Shown piece after piece: positions 26,900 to 35,239 of a stretch of 64,000 bases of DNA (positions are counted from its first letter, which is position 1; every line of letters begins with the position of its first letter). The position numbers and the translations under genes are program-made. Source of the DNA: Mediterraneibacter gnavus ATCC 29149 (lineage in GTDB: Bacteria; Bacillota; Clostridia; Lachnospirales; Lachnospiraceae). Under the pieces are notes generated by a model that saw nothing but the letters and a program-made list of their open reading frames with translations, was not told the origin of the DNA and ran no database searches. The DNA lies in the NCBI RefSeq assembly GCF_008121495.1, contig NZ_CP043051.1, positions 1,054,001 through 1,118,000 of the forward strand, read 5' to 3'.

Positions 26900-27373
26900 T
26901 TACGCTCCTCTCAACTCGTGAATCAGTTCCGCTGCCGCATCCGGCGTCATCTTCGGATAAACCGTATCATTCACCGTCAAAACAGGCGCAAGTCCACAGG
27001 CTCCTAAGCAGGAAACCGTCTCAACAGTAAACAGCATATCATCTGTTGTATTCTTCTCTCCGGAAATCCCCAGCTCACTGTAGAGCCTTTCCAGAATCGG
27101 AATTGATTTTCTCACATGACATGCTGTACCATTACAGACCTTAATGACATATTTTCCTTTTGGTTCAAATGAGAAATTCTCATAAAATGTTGCCACACTG
27201 TACGCTTTGGCCTCACTGATGCCGATTTTTTCCGCAACATAGCTTAAAAGCTCTGGCGGCAGGTAGCGATATTCGCTCTGGATATCCTGAATGATCGGAA
27301 TCAGAGATTCCTGATAAGCTCCATGTGATGCAACGATCTCATCTGCTTTGTCATAGTAGCTTTGATCTAACAT
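26900..27373 (-). CDS. hydC: HydC/NuoE-like [2Fe-2S] subunit of trimeric hydrogenase
   Basis: Thioredoxin-like ferredoxin subunit that relays electrons in the bifurcating complex. Cluster ligands are C-x4-C in VCNGTACHV and C-x3-C in SCLGACGLAP. Length is 157 aa from the ATG at 27373, which has AAAAGGAGGG at proper distance; a codon seven residues upstream is rejected. First gene of the operon, with a consensus promoter at 27436-27464. Confidence 0.94.
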   Translation of the reverse strand: MLDQSYYDKADEIVASHGAYQESLIPIIQDIQSEYRYLPPELLSYVAEKIGISEAKAYSVATFYENFSFEPKGKYVIKVCNGTACHVRKSIPILERLYSELGISGEKNTTDDMLFTVETVSCLGACGLAPVLTVNDTVYPKMTPDAAAELIHELRGA

Positions 27374-27435
27374 ATAACCCTCCTTTTGATACATTTTTGT
27401 ATATTTTATTACATTTTCAGTGCCTCTTGCGTAAT

Positions 27436-27464
27436 ATTATATGTTAGAATATACAATCATTCAA
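27436..27464 (-). promoter_or_regulatory. hydCBA promoter
   Basis: TTGAAT (27459-27464) and TATAAT (27436-27441) are 17 bases apart on the minus strand, 60 to 90 bases upstream of hydC. No clear Rex-type operator could be matched. Confidence 0.6.
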
Positions 27465-27503
27465 TATTTTTTATCCAGTTTTCTATGAATATTTTGTAAA
27501 TCA

Positions 27504-27527
27504 TTACTGTTCACAATAACTGTGAAC
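27504..27527. repeat. Short motif TTACTGTTCACAATAACTG (copy B)
   Basis: Second copy of the TACTGT-two bases-ACAATAAC motif, followed by TGTGAAC, which with the internal TTCACA makes a partial palindrome. It lies just upstream of the point where the LysR gene is broken. Confidence 0.4.
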
Positions 27528-27550
27528 CTTCTCCAAACTCAGGATTTTAA

Positions 27551-28402
27551 AAAAGAACAAAAGCAGAAGAACAGCTTTGCATTTCACAGCCAAGTCTGAG
27601 CCACGCGATCGCACAGCTGGAAAAAGAGCTGGGGATCCCGCTGTTTGAAAAAAACGGAAGAAATACAACCCTGACACGATTCGGAGAAGAATTTCTCTCC
27701 TGTGCGGAACACACGCTGTCTACTCTGGATGAAGGAATCACAACACTCCACAGAAATGCACGGGGCGAAGGTCTGATCCGCATCGGGATGCTCAGGCCTC
27801 TTGGAATCGAATACATTCCCCGTCTGGCTGCCGGTTTCCTGAAAGCGAACCCGGGACAGGACATCCAGTTTACTTTTCATACAGGTGTCACGCAATATCT
27901 TCTGGATGGTCTGGCTGCACGAAAATATGATCTTGTATTCTGCTCTCAGCCATCTGAAGAACACAAATTTACAGCGGTTCCGATACAGAAGCAGAATCTG
28001 ATCCTGATCACACCGCAGTCTCATCCACTGTCTGCTAAGGACAGCGTGGATCTTGTTGAGACCATTCCTTATCCGCAGATCTTCTTTGAAAAGAGCGCCG
28101 GTATCCGAAATGTCATTGACCAGATGTTTGCCAGGACAGGCGCCTCTCCTAAAATAGCCTATGAGACCGAAGAAGATCAGGTCATTGCAGGTCTGGTCGC
28201 ACAGGGATTCGGTATCGCTGTTGTACCTTATATGGATATTTTACAGAAACTGAACGTCAACATTCTTCAGATCCGCTCTCCAAATTATGAGCGGGCATTC
28301 TTTATGGTGCATAATGACTGCGTATTTATACCGCCTGTAGTACAGAAATTCCGTCAGTTTGTGTTGGATGACGGGATGATGCTGACAGAGGAACCTGCCT
28401 GA
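27551..28402 (+). pseudogene. LysR-family transcriptional regulator, 5'-truncated
   Basis: The reading frame contains most of a LysR protein: the second half of the winged helix (EEQLCISQPSLSHAIAQLEKELGIPLFEK), the linker helix and a full effector-binding domain of about 200 residues. The first 20 or so residues, including the start codon and first helix, are missing. A TAA stop (27548-27550) precedes the frame directly, and no ATG, GTG or TTG occurs in frame before 27788, which lies after the DNA-binding domain. So no functional regulator can be made unless translation begins at 27788, giving an effector domain only. It is divergent from hydCBA and may once have regulated it; that is inference. 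Confidence 0.82.
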
Positions 28403-28410
28403 TTATACAA

Positions 28411-28460
28411 AAACATGATCTGCTCTCAGACAATCCTCTATCTGAAAACAGATCATGTTT
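28411..28460. terminator. Convergent terminator between LysR remnant and tyrS
   Basis: AAACATGATCTG (28411-28422) and CAGATCATGTTT (28449-28460) form a perfect 12-base stem around a 26-base loop between convergent genes. Confidence 0.65.
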
Positions 28461-28535
28461 ACGTTCTATTATAAATAAAATACTTCAATTACATCCGGGA
28501 ATGTTTGTTCCGAATACTCTCTATATGAGATTTTT

Positions 28536-29768
28536 TTATTTTACAACTACCTTCCTGAAGTTTTTCTTACCTTTTTTCAGAACGATACCCTCTCCTGACA
28601 GTGCATCTTTTGTAAATACCGCATGAATGTCTGCAACTTTCTCTCCGTCTGCTGCAACTCCACCCTGCTGTACTGCACGTCTCGCCTCAGATTTAGATGG
28701 AACCAGACCACTCTTTAAGAGCAGTGTCAGAATATCAATCTCATTTCCTTCAAAATCTTCTTCTGTCAGCTCTGCTGTCGGCATCTGTGCTGCATTTCCC
28801 TGGCTGAACAATGCTCTTGCACTCTCCTGTGCCTTATTTGCTTCCTCTTCTCCATGTACCAGCTTTGTCAGTTCAAATGCAAGGATTTCTTTGGCGGTGT
28901 TAAGCTGTGCACCTTCCCATGAATCCATCTTGTCAATCTCTTCCAACGGAAGGAATGTCAGCATACGGATACATTTCAGAACATCTGCATCTGCCACATT
29001 TCTCCAGTACTGATAGAAGTCAAACGGAGAAGTCTTGTTTGGATCAAGCCATACCGCACCGGACTGTGTTTTTCCCATTTTCTTTCCTTCAGAGTTCAGA
29101 AGCAATGTGATCGTCATCGCACTTGCATCCTCTCCCAGTTTCCGGCGGATCAGTTCTGTTCCTGCCAGCATGTTGCTCCACTGGTCATCCCCGCCAAACT
29201 GCAGGTTACATCCGTATTTCTGGTACAGTGCATAGAAATCGTACGCCTGCATGATCATGTAGTTAAATTCCAGGAAACTTAATCCTTTCTCCATTCTCTG
29301 CTTGTAACACTCTGCTGTCAGCATACGGTTTACACTGAAATGTGCACCCACTTCACGAAGCAATTCTACATAATTCAGATCCAGCAGCCAGTCTGCATTG
29401 TTTACCATCAGGGCTTTTCCTTCAGAGAAATCAATAAATTTACTCATCTGTTCTTTAAAACAGTCACAGTTGTGCTGAATCTGCTCCGGTGTCATCATAG
29501 AACGCATATCCGTTCTTCCGGAAGGATCTCCGATGTATCCTGTACCGCCTCCGATCAGCGCGATCGGTCTATTTCCTGCCATCTGCAGACGTTTCATCAG
29601 ACAAAGCGCCATAAAGTGTCCTACATGAAGACTATCTGCTGTTGGATCAAATCCAATATAAAATGTTGCCTTTCCTTCATTTACCAGTTTGGAGATTCTC
29701 TCCTCGTCTGTCACCTGCGCGATCAGACCTCTTGCTTTCAATTCGTCATAAATCTGCATCTTTTGCAT
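28536..29768 (-). CDS. tyrS: Tyrosyl-tRNA synthetase
   Basis: Charges tRNA(Tyr). Class I signatures HVGHFMA (HIGH-like) and KMGKTQ (KMSKS-like) are present, with the tyrosine pocket region [26 protein letters not shown]-terminal S4-type domain begins around [25 protein letters not shown]. Candidate starts are GTG 29774, ATG 29768 and ATG 29759; AGGAAAG is best placed for 29768, giving 410 aa. Expression is controlled by the T-box leader directly upstream. Confidence 0.96.
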   Translation of the reverse strand: MQKMQIYDELKARGLIAQVTDEERISKLVNEGKATFYIGFDPTADSLHVGHFMALCLMKRLQMAGNRPIALIGGGTGYIGDPSGRTDMRSMMTPEQIQHNCDCFKEQMSKFIDFSEGKALMVNNADWLLDLNYVELLREVGAHFSVNRMLTAECYKQRMEKGLSFLEFNYMIMQAYDFYALYQKYGCNLQFGGDDQWSNMLAGTELIRRKLGEDASAMTITLLLNSEGKKMGKTQSGAVWLDPNKTSPFDFYQYWRNVADADVLKCIRMLTFLPLEEIDKMDSWEGAQLNTAKEILAFELTKLVHGEEEANKAQESARALFSQGNAAQMPTAELTEEDFEGNEIDILTLLLKSGLVPSKSEARRAVQQGGVAADGEKVADIHAVFTKDALSGEGIVLKKGKKNFRKVVVK

Positions 29769-29787
29769 CCTCACTTTCCTAAAATAT

Positions 29788-30143
29788 AAAAAGAGCCTTC
29801 ATCCGAAAGGACGAGGGCTCATAAGCTCGTGGTACCACCTTTTTTCACAGACGACTCGCGCCATCTGCCTCTGTGAGTCAATCTCGCACCTTTTCGATAC
29901 TCAATCACTCAGTGCAGTAACGTGCACCAATCCGTCACAGCCTACTTTCCTGCAGGAGTTCGGTGTGAAGCTCTGAGATGTATTCATACAAGATGTCCTC
30001 ATGCGCCTCTCATCAGCCGGCTGCTTTCTGTCTTCGTCCATTCCTGTACTACTTGTTCTCTTCTTTGCCTGTTTCATATACTTTATCGGACAGAGTCCGC
30101 CCGCCGCAGGCATGCATTACGGGATGCCCACACGGGTATACTA
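29788..30143 (-). ncRNA. T-box riboswitch of tyrS
   Basis: Leader RNA that senses uncharged tRNA(Tyr). The conserved T-box core GGTGGTACCACG is at 29828-29839 on the minus strand. It is followed by a strong terminator (GAGCC and GGCTC arms with an inner TCGTCC/GGATGA stem, 29788-29820, then TTTTT). Upstream is a long structured region ending about 30143. A TAC triplet in the sequence ATGAATACATC (29980-29982) is the likely Tyr specifier, although the stem I fold was not computed. Confidence 0.9.
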
Positions 30144-30148
30144 TCGAA

Positions 30149-30177
30149 ATCTTATCCCATTCCCCCTTGTTTGTCAA
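30149..30177 (-). promoter_or_regulatory. tyrS promoter
   Basis: TTGACA (30172-30177) and TAAGAT (30149-30154) are 17 bases apart on the minus strand, placing the start of the T-box leader near 30143. Confidence 0.75.
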
Positions 30178-30194
30178 GGCTGATTTGAGATTTT

Positions 30195-30938
30195 CTAAAG
30201 TTCCTGAAGCACCTGTACTGCTTTACGGATGTTCTCTGCCGAAGTCTGCCAGATCTCAAATTCACTGAATCCCGGAATCCCCATCGGTACACCTTCTCTC
30301 CGAAACTCCATCCGGCTGTCAATCACGACTTTCCCGGACATATGGTATGCCCTCGCATTTGTGTAAGGAGCCAGTTTTGCGATACTCTCCGGATTGATAC
30401 CTGCCCCCGCCAGAATCTCGATCCTGCCTGCACTTTTCTTCACCAGATCCTTGATCAGATCACGTCCCTCCCAGGCAGAGCTTTTCTGTCCGCTTGTAAG
30501 GATCGTATCAATCCCCAGTGAAATACACTGCTCCATTGCCTCATAAGGATCCCGGCAAACATCAAAGGCACGGTGCAGCGTAATTCCCATGTCCCCCGCT
30601 TCTTCCACAAGAGCCTTCATCTGCTCCATATTCAAAGTTCCGTCCGGATTCAAAATTCCGATCACAATGCCGTCCGCCCCCAGTTTACGGAACATTCTGA
30701 CTTCATCCAGAATCATACGAAACTCGTAGTTATCATAACAGAAATCCCCAAATCTTGGACGAAGAAGTACACGCACATTTAAACCTGTCTGCTCCTTCAC
30801 CTGACGGAATAGGGATTCTCCCGGGGAAGTCCCTCCGATCACCAGATTGGAACAGAGCTCGATTCTGTTCGCTCCGCCTTTTTTCGCTTCGATCGCGGAC
30901 TGCACACTGTCCGCACATGTCTCTAAAATGTAATTCAT
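30195..30938 (-). CDS. cutC: CutC family protein
   Basis: TIM-barrel protein of the CutC family (LETCADSVQSAIEAKKGGANRIELCSNL at the start; GADGIVIGILNPDGTL and DTILTSGQ inside). The family was named for copper tolerance in E. coli, but that role is disputed and the biochemical activity is unsettled. Length 247 aa is usual. It sits upstream of the tyrS promoter. The 240 bases between it and nagE contain only its own promoter region and the nagE terminator. Confidence 0.92.
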   Translation of the reverse strand: MNYILETCADSVQSAIEAKKGGANRIELCSNLVIGGTSPGESLFRQVKEQTGLNVRVLLRPRFGDFCYDNYEFRMILDEVRMFRKLGADGIVIGILNPDGTLNMEQMKALVEEAGDMGITLHRAFDVCRDPYEAMEQCISLGIDTILTSGQKSSAWEGRDLIKDLVKKSAGRIEILAGAGINPESIAKLAPYTNARAYHMSGKVVIDSRMEFRREGVPMGIPGFSEFEIWQTSAENIRKAVQVLQEL

Positions 30939-31127
30939 TTTGGTCTGCCTCTCTACAATTTTTCATTTTTATTTTCACTTATTTCTCTTATCAAGAAAGG
31001 TAAGCAACGCAATATAATAACTTCGTATGCTGTCCTGTGCGCCCCCTGTCACAGGTCTTTCCTGTTTGAGAGTCTATCATACTTTCCATTTGATTTCAAC
31101 AAACTTCTTATTCCCTCCACTCCACTC

Positions 31128-31152
31128 AAAAAGGCCGCTTACAGCGGCCTCA
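31128..31152 (-). terminator. Terminator after nagE
   Basis: GAGGCCGCT and AGCGGCCTT arms around a short loop, followed by TTTTT on the minus strand, 27 bases after the nagE stop codon. Confidence 0.85.
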
Positions 31153-31178
31153 TGAGTAAAGGGATTTAAATTTTGATT

Positions 31179-32636
31179 TTATTTACACAATTTTTTGAAC
31201 TCGTCAGCTACGAACTGAACTTTTGTTCCGATGATAACCTGTACGGATGTTTTTCCAGGACGGATTACTCCTGCAACACCTGCAGATTTGATCTTCTTCT
31301 CATCTACTTTTGTGTAATCTTTGATTTCAAGACGAAGTCTTGTGATGCAGTTGTCGATGGATGCTACGTTTTCTTTTCCGCCGACACCCTCCAGAATAAT
31401 TTTAGCAACTTCTGTGAAGTTATTGTTTGCAAGTTTTACTGTTGTCTCATCTACATCATCATCCTCGCGTCCCGGAGTCTTTAAGTTGAACTTCACGATT
31501 GCGAAGCGGAACACCACGTAGAATACGATGAATGCTGCGATTCCAAGAGGAATGATCATCCATGTTTTCTGAGCAGCCGGAAGGGATGCTGAGAATAACA
31601 AGTCTGTCGCACCTGCTGAGAAGCTGAATCCTGCGCGGAATCCAACCAATGTTGTAATTGTTACGAAAATACCATACAGTAAAGCGTAGATTACATACAG
31701 AACTGGAGCAAGGAACATGAATCCGAACTCGAATGGCTCTGTAACACCACATACGAATGCTGCGATCGCTGCAGAAGCAACAAGACCGATAGCAACTTTC
31801 TTCTTAGCAGGTTTTGCTGTATGTACCATAGCAAGCGCAGCACCAGGAATACCGAACATCATACATGGGAAGAATCCTGACATGTACATACCAAGGCTCC
31901 ATGTAACATCTGCTGATGTCTCGCCTGCCCAGAAGTGTGTCAGATCTCCAAGGCCGATCGTATCGAACCAGAATACGTTGTTCAGTGCATGGTGCAGACC
32001 GAATGGGATGAGCAGTCTGTTGAAGAATGCATAAATACCAGCTCCAACAGCATCCAGGCTTACGATTGCTTCTCCAAGTGCAACCAGTGCTCCGAAGATA
32101 ACCGGCCATACAAACAGCAATACAACAGATGCAATGATAGATACAACACCTGATACGATTGCCACACAACGTTTACCGCTGAAGAATGACAGCCAGTCAG
32201 GAAGCTGTGTATTTTTAAATCTGTTGTAGCACATAGATCCAATCAGACCTGCGATGATACCAATAAATGGATTCGCGATTTTATCGAATGCTAATGTAGA
32301 AGTTTCTGACAGAGTTCTGATAACAGAAACGTTTGCTGTAGAAAGCAGGTTTGTGATCATCAGCCAGGAAGCCAGCGCAGAAAGAGCAGCTGTACCATCA
32401 TTATCATCTGCCATACCAACACCAATACCGATCGCGAACAGGATTGCCATATTATCGATCAAAGCTCCCCCTGCTTTTACCAGATAAAAACCAATCTGCT
32501 GAATGATACCGTTAATTTCTCCACCCTGCATTGTAGCCGGACACATCCAGTATCCAAGTCCCATCAGGATACCACAGATAGGCAGACATGCTACCGGGAG
32601 CATTAAGGATTTACCTAATTTTTGTAAAAATTTCAT
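31179..32636 (-). CDS. nagE: PTS N-acetylglucosamine/glucose-type IIBC permease
   Basis: Membrane transporter that phosphorylates sugar during uptake. The IIC domain spans about 380 residues with around ten hydrophobic segments (MLPVACLPICGILMGLGYW at the start) and the substrate motif GVTEPFEFGFMF. A linker (KTPGREDDDVDE) leads to the IIB domain, whose phospho-cysteine is C430 in DNCITRLR. There is no fused IIA; the separate crr gene upstream supplies it. Position beside nagB makes GlcNAc the likely substrate, though the glucose branch cannot be excluded. Expression depends on the LicT/RAT switch upstream. Confidence 0.9.
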   Translation of the reverse strand: MKFLQKLGKSLMLPVACLPICGILMGLGYWMCPATMQGGEINGIIQQIGFYLVKAGGALIDNMAILFAIGIGVGMADDNDGTAALSALASWLMITNLLSTANVSVIRTLSETSTLAFDKIANPFIGIIAGLIGSMCYNRFKNTQLPDWLSFFSGKRCVAIVSGVVSIIASVVLLFVWPVIFGALVALGEAIVSLDAVGAGIYAFFNRLLIPFGLHHALNNVFWFDTIGLGDLTHFWAGETSADVTWSLGMYMSGFFPCMMFGIPGAALAMVHTAKPAKKKVAIGLVASAAIAAFVCGVTEPFEFGFMFLAPVLYVIYALLYGIFVTITTLVGFRAGFSFSAGATDLLFSASLPAAQKTWMIIPLGIAAFIVFYVVFRFAIVKFNLKTPGREDDDVDETTVKLANNNFTEVAKIILEGVGGKENVASIDNCITRLRLEIKDYTKVDEKKIKSAGVAGVIRPGKTSVQVIIGTKVQFVADEFKKLCK

Positions 32637-32732
32637 TTCTTTTCCTCCTTCTCAAAATCCTTTTCCTTATTGGAATCCCTTTATTTATTTTAATCCGGCA
32701 AGTACCACCGGTTTAAAACCATATCTATAAAA

Positions 32733-33221
32733 CTATTTTTCTTCTACGGTCAGAACATCATCTCCGGCGTTGACCTCTTTGTCTGCCTGAGCTGTCACAG
32801 CCGCATAATCTGCTGTGTTGCAGATCAGCACCGGTGTGATGATATCATATCCTGCAGCTTTCACCTTCTCAAGATCTACTGTCAAAAGCAGATCTCCCTT
32901 TTTCACGGTATCTCCGGCTTTTACATGACCTTCGAATCCCTCTCCTTTTAACTGTACCGTATCCAGTCCCACATGAATCAGAACCTCTGCCCCAAAATCT
33001 GTGGTCAGACTGATCGCATGAAGGGTATCAAATACCATTCCGATCGTACCGTCTGCCGGCGCATAAATTTTGCCTTCTGATGGAATCACCGCAACTCCGT
33101 CTCCCAGAATCCCCTCACTGAATGTCGGATCGCTGACTTCTTTGAGAGAAACTGCCTTCCCTTTTGCCGGTGCTCCTAATACATGTGCTTTATCTTTTTT
33201 CTTCTTAAAAAGTCCAAACAT
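32733..33221 (-). CDS. crr: PTS glucose-type IIA component
   Basis: Soluble phosphocarrier feeding the IIBC permease downstream. The 162-aa protein starts MFGLFKKKKD at 33221 behind AAAAGGAGGAAG. The two active-site histidines are H68 and H83, the latter in LIHVGLDTVQLKG. It lies between licT and nagE, with gaps of 14 and 96 bases, so the three form one operon. In Firmicutes such IIA proteins can also phosphorylate PRD regulators; here the partner would be the adjacent antiterminator. Confidence 0.92.
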   Translation of the reverse strand: MFGLFKKKKDKAHVLGAPAKGKAVSLKEVSDPTFSEGILGDGVAVIPSEGKIYAPADGTIGMVFDTLHAISLTTDFGAEVLIHVGLDTVQLKGEGFEGHVKAGDTVKKGDLLLTVDLEKVKAAGYDIITPVLICNTADYAAVTAQADKEVNAGDDVLTVEEK

Positions 33222-33235
33222 CTTTCTTCCTCCTT

Positions 33236-34072
33236 TTATTCTTCCGCAGTCGTCACTCTCCGGATGTGGATCGCCAGATACATGATCTCCTCTCCTGACA
33301 GGCTGCATTTTGTCTCTTCTTCAATATATGCAGCAACCATCTTGCTGCAGTCATATTCTTTCTGATATTTTTTCTGCATCAGCTCCGCCAGTTCAGACTC
33401 CTCATCCGGAAGAAGCTCTTTTCGGTAGACCCGCTGAAGCAAAAACTTGATATGTGTTACAAATCTCTCATAATGGAGAGATGTTTCATCCAATTCAATC
33501 TGAAGCTTCTCTTCTACAATTTCCAGTATCTTTTTTACCAGATTCGGAAACTTCACTGCATCCCGAATATCTGTTCCATATTCTGCGTTCAGGAAATGAA
33601 GTGCGATAAATCCCGCCTCATCCTCCGGAAGCCGGATCCTCAGCTTTTCTTCAATCGTCTTGACCGCATACATTCCCAATTCATATTCCCTCGAGTAAAA
33701 CCTCTTAATCTCCCATAACAATGCATTTTGCGGCTTAATCCCCTGCTGATATCTTGTGATCGCGAAATTAATATGATCTGTCAGTGTCACATATATACTC
33801 TGATTGAGCTTTAACTTCAGATTTTCTTTCGCATAGGTGATGATATCACTGGATACCTTTACATGCTCAAGCGGCATGTCTGCAAGAAGATCTTTAAACT
33901 GTTCTGCAAGTGTCTGACTTTTGATCCGGAACACTTTCTCAATCTTGTTCTCCTGAATCTGCCTGCCGGGCTTCATACCAAACCCAAGCCCGCGTCCCAT
34001 GACAACAACTTCTCTTCCTTTGCTGTCTACAGCCGACACGATATTATTATTTATAATTTTTTCAATTAACAT
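33236..34072 (-). CDS. LicT/BglG-family PRD transcriptional antiterminator
   Basis: RNA-binding antiterminator. The N-terminal CAT domain (MLIEKIINNNIVSAVDSKGREVVVMGRGLGFG) binds a RAT hairpin, and one lies 130 bases upstream. Two PTS-regulation domains follow: PRD1 about 65-165 and PRD2 about 170-278, with conserved histidines (DHINFAITR, IALHFLNAE, YERFVTHIKFLL, LAIHIRRV). Phosphorylation by PTS proteins controls dimerisation in this family. It is the first gene of licT-crr-nagE, so it regulates its own operon. The symbol is left blank because LicT, GlcT and NagT-like names cannot be separated by reading. Confidence 0.93.
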   Translation of the reverse strand: MLIEKIINNNIVSAVDSKGREVVVMGRGLGFGMKPGRQIQENKIEKVFRIKSQTLAEQFKDLLADMPLEHVKVSSDIITYAKENLKLKLNQSIYVTLTDHINFAITRYQQGIKPQNALLWEIKRFYSREYELGMYAVKTIEEKLRIRLPEDEAGFIALHFLNAEYGTDIRDAVKFPNLVKKILEIVEEKLQIELDETSLHYERFVTHIKFLLQRVYRKELLPDEESELAELMQKKYQKEYDCSKMVAAYIEEETKCSLSGEEIMYLAIHIRRVTTAEE

Positions 34073-34146
34073 TCTATACCGAATCCTCTTTTATACGAAT
34101 CTTTTTCCTGTTCTGTCAGTTGTGTCTGGAGTTCCCCGTAAAATAA

Positions 34147-34207
34147 TAAAAACCAGCCTTTACAAGAGAATAAACCTATGGTATTACTCTCTCGTAAAAC
34201 TGGTTTT
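34147..34207 (-). terminator. Conditional terminator upstream of the antiterminator gene
   Basis: AAAACCAG...TTAC.AGAGA pairs with TTCTCTTGTAA..CTGGTTTT, then a T-rich tail. Its 5' arm shares AAAACC with the RAT element, so the two structures exclude each other, the hallmark of BglG-type control. Confidence 0.9.
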
Positions 34208-34229
34208 GCCTGCCTGACAGTAACAATCC
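34202..34229 (-). promoter_or_regulatory. RAT antiterminator RNA element (BglG/LicT type)
   Basis: On the minus strand it begins GGATTGTTACTG and ends GGCAGGCAAAACC, matching the well-known bgl/lic RAT consensus almost exactly. Binding of the CAT domain here would block the overlapping terminator. Confidence 0.93.
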
Positions 34230-34253
34230 AATTTGATTCAATTCGTTATATAA

Positions 34254-34282
34254 ACTATACCAGAGGTGACACCTCAAGTCAA
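34254..34282 (-). promoter_or_regulatory. licT-crr-nagE promoter with palindrome in the spacer
   Basis: TTGACT (34277-34282) and TATAGT (34254-34259) are 17 bases apart on the minus strand. The spacer contains GAGGTGTCACCTC (34263-34275), a perfect 6+1+6 palindrome that would place a repressor directly on the promoter. Confidence 0.7.
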
Positions 34283-34364
34283 CCTTCCGGCAGCCCCGAA
34301 TTTAGATTTTGGTAATATTGTTTATATTTTTTTTATATTTTCGTATAAATGTACCAACGCTTTT

Positions 34365-35096
34365 TTATCTTGGGATTTTAGACAGCGCTGCCTCATCTGC
34401 CACCAGTGTCACATCGCTGTGCATCTGCAGGATTGAAGCCGGAACCCGTGGTGTAACCGGTCCAAAAAATGCATCTCTTACAATATCTGCCTTATCTTCT
34501 CCGCTGACAATGATCAGAATCTTCTTTGCCTGCATGATCGTTCCGATTCCCATCGTATATGCCTGTCTCGGAACCTCATCTGCGGATGCGAAGAAACGCT
34601 TGTTTGCTTCGATCGTGCTCTCTGTCAGATCTACACAGTGTGTCGTCTTATCAAATGCATCTGCAGGTTCATTAAATCCGATATGACCATTGTGTCCCAG
34701 TCCGAGAAGCTGAAGATCCACACCGCCAAGAGAACGGATCAGTTCTTCATAGCGCGCACACTCCTTTTCTCCATCCGGCTGTGTACCATCCGGCACATTT
34801 GTATTCTCTTCCTTGATGTTTACATGATTAAACAGATGCTCATGCATGAAGTAGTAATAGCTCTGGTCATTTTTACGGTCCAGTCCTTTGTATTCATCCA
34901 GATTGACAGAAGTCACCTGAGAAAAGTCCAGATCCCCTTTTTCATACCATTCTACCAGCTTCTCATATGTACCGATCGGTGTGGAACCTGTTGCCAGTCC
35001 CAGTACACAATCCGGTTTCATGATCACCTGTGCAGACAAAATATTCGCTGCTTTTTTGCTCATATCATTGTAGTCTTTTGTTTCAATAATCCTCAT
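34365..35096 (-). CDS. nagB: Glucosamine-6-phosphate deaminase
   Basis: Converts glucosamine 6-phosphate to fructose 6-phosphate and ammonia, joining amino-sugar use to glycolysis. Signature GLGHNGHIGFNEP and the active-site VNLDEYKGL segment are intact. Length 243 aa is typical of the short Bacillus-type NagB without allosteric extension. AGGAGGAAATGGAAC precedes the ATG. nagA is not adjacent in this window. It lies directly upstream of the antiterminated PTS operon but has its own promoter. Confidence 0.96.
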   Translation of the reverse strand: MRIIETKDYNDMSKKAANILSAQVIMKPDCVLGLATGSTPIGTYEKLVEWYEKGDLDFSQVTSVNLDEYKGLDRKNDQSYYYFMHEHLFNHVNIKEENTNVPDGTQPDGEKECARYEELIRSLGGVDLQLLGLGHNGHIGFNEPADAFDKTTHCVDLTESTIEANKRFFASADEVPRQAYTMGIGTIMQAKKILIIVSGEDKADIVRDAFFGPVTPRVPASILQMHSDVTLVADEAALSKIPR

Positions 35097-35182
35097 GTTC
35101 CATTTCCTCCTCTATCCATACCAGCCCGCGAACTCCAAAATGCGGCCGATCATCATTCATCCGAAACGGATAAATCATATTT

Positions 35183-35212
35183 ATTATATACTTGTTTCCT
35201 GCTTTTGTACAA
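35183..35212 (-). promoter_or_regulatory. nagB promoter
   Basis: TTGTAC (35207-35212) and TATAAT (35183-35188) are 18 bases apart on the minus strand. A small ATCCG/CGGAT hairpin follows in the leader. Confidence 0.6.
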
Positions 35213-35239
35213 TCTAAAAATTGCTTTCCTTTTTAGATA

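Noticed and set aside
27436-27464. Possible Rex (NADH-sensing) operator in the hydCBA promoter
   Set aside because: TTGTATATTCTAACAT looks similar but has the wrong arm spacing and one mismatch compared with TTGT-N10-ACAA; not supportable.
34318-34364. Terminator for nagB
   Set aside because: TTGGTA and TACCAA arms are far apart with an A/T-only interior; too weak to call.
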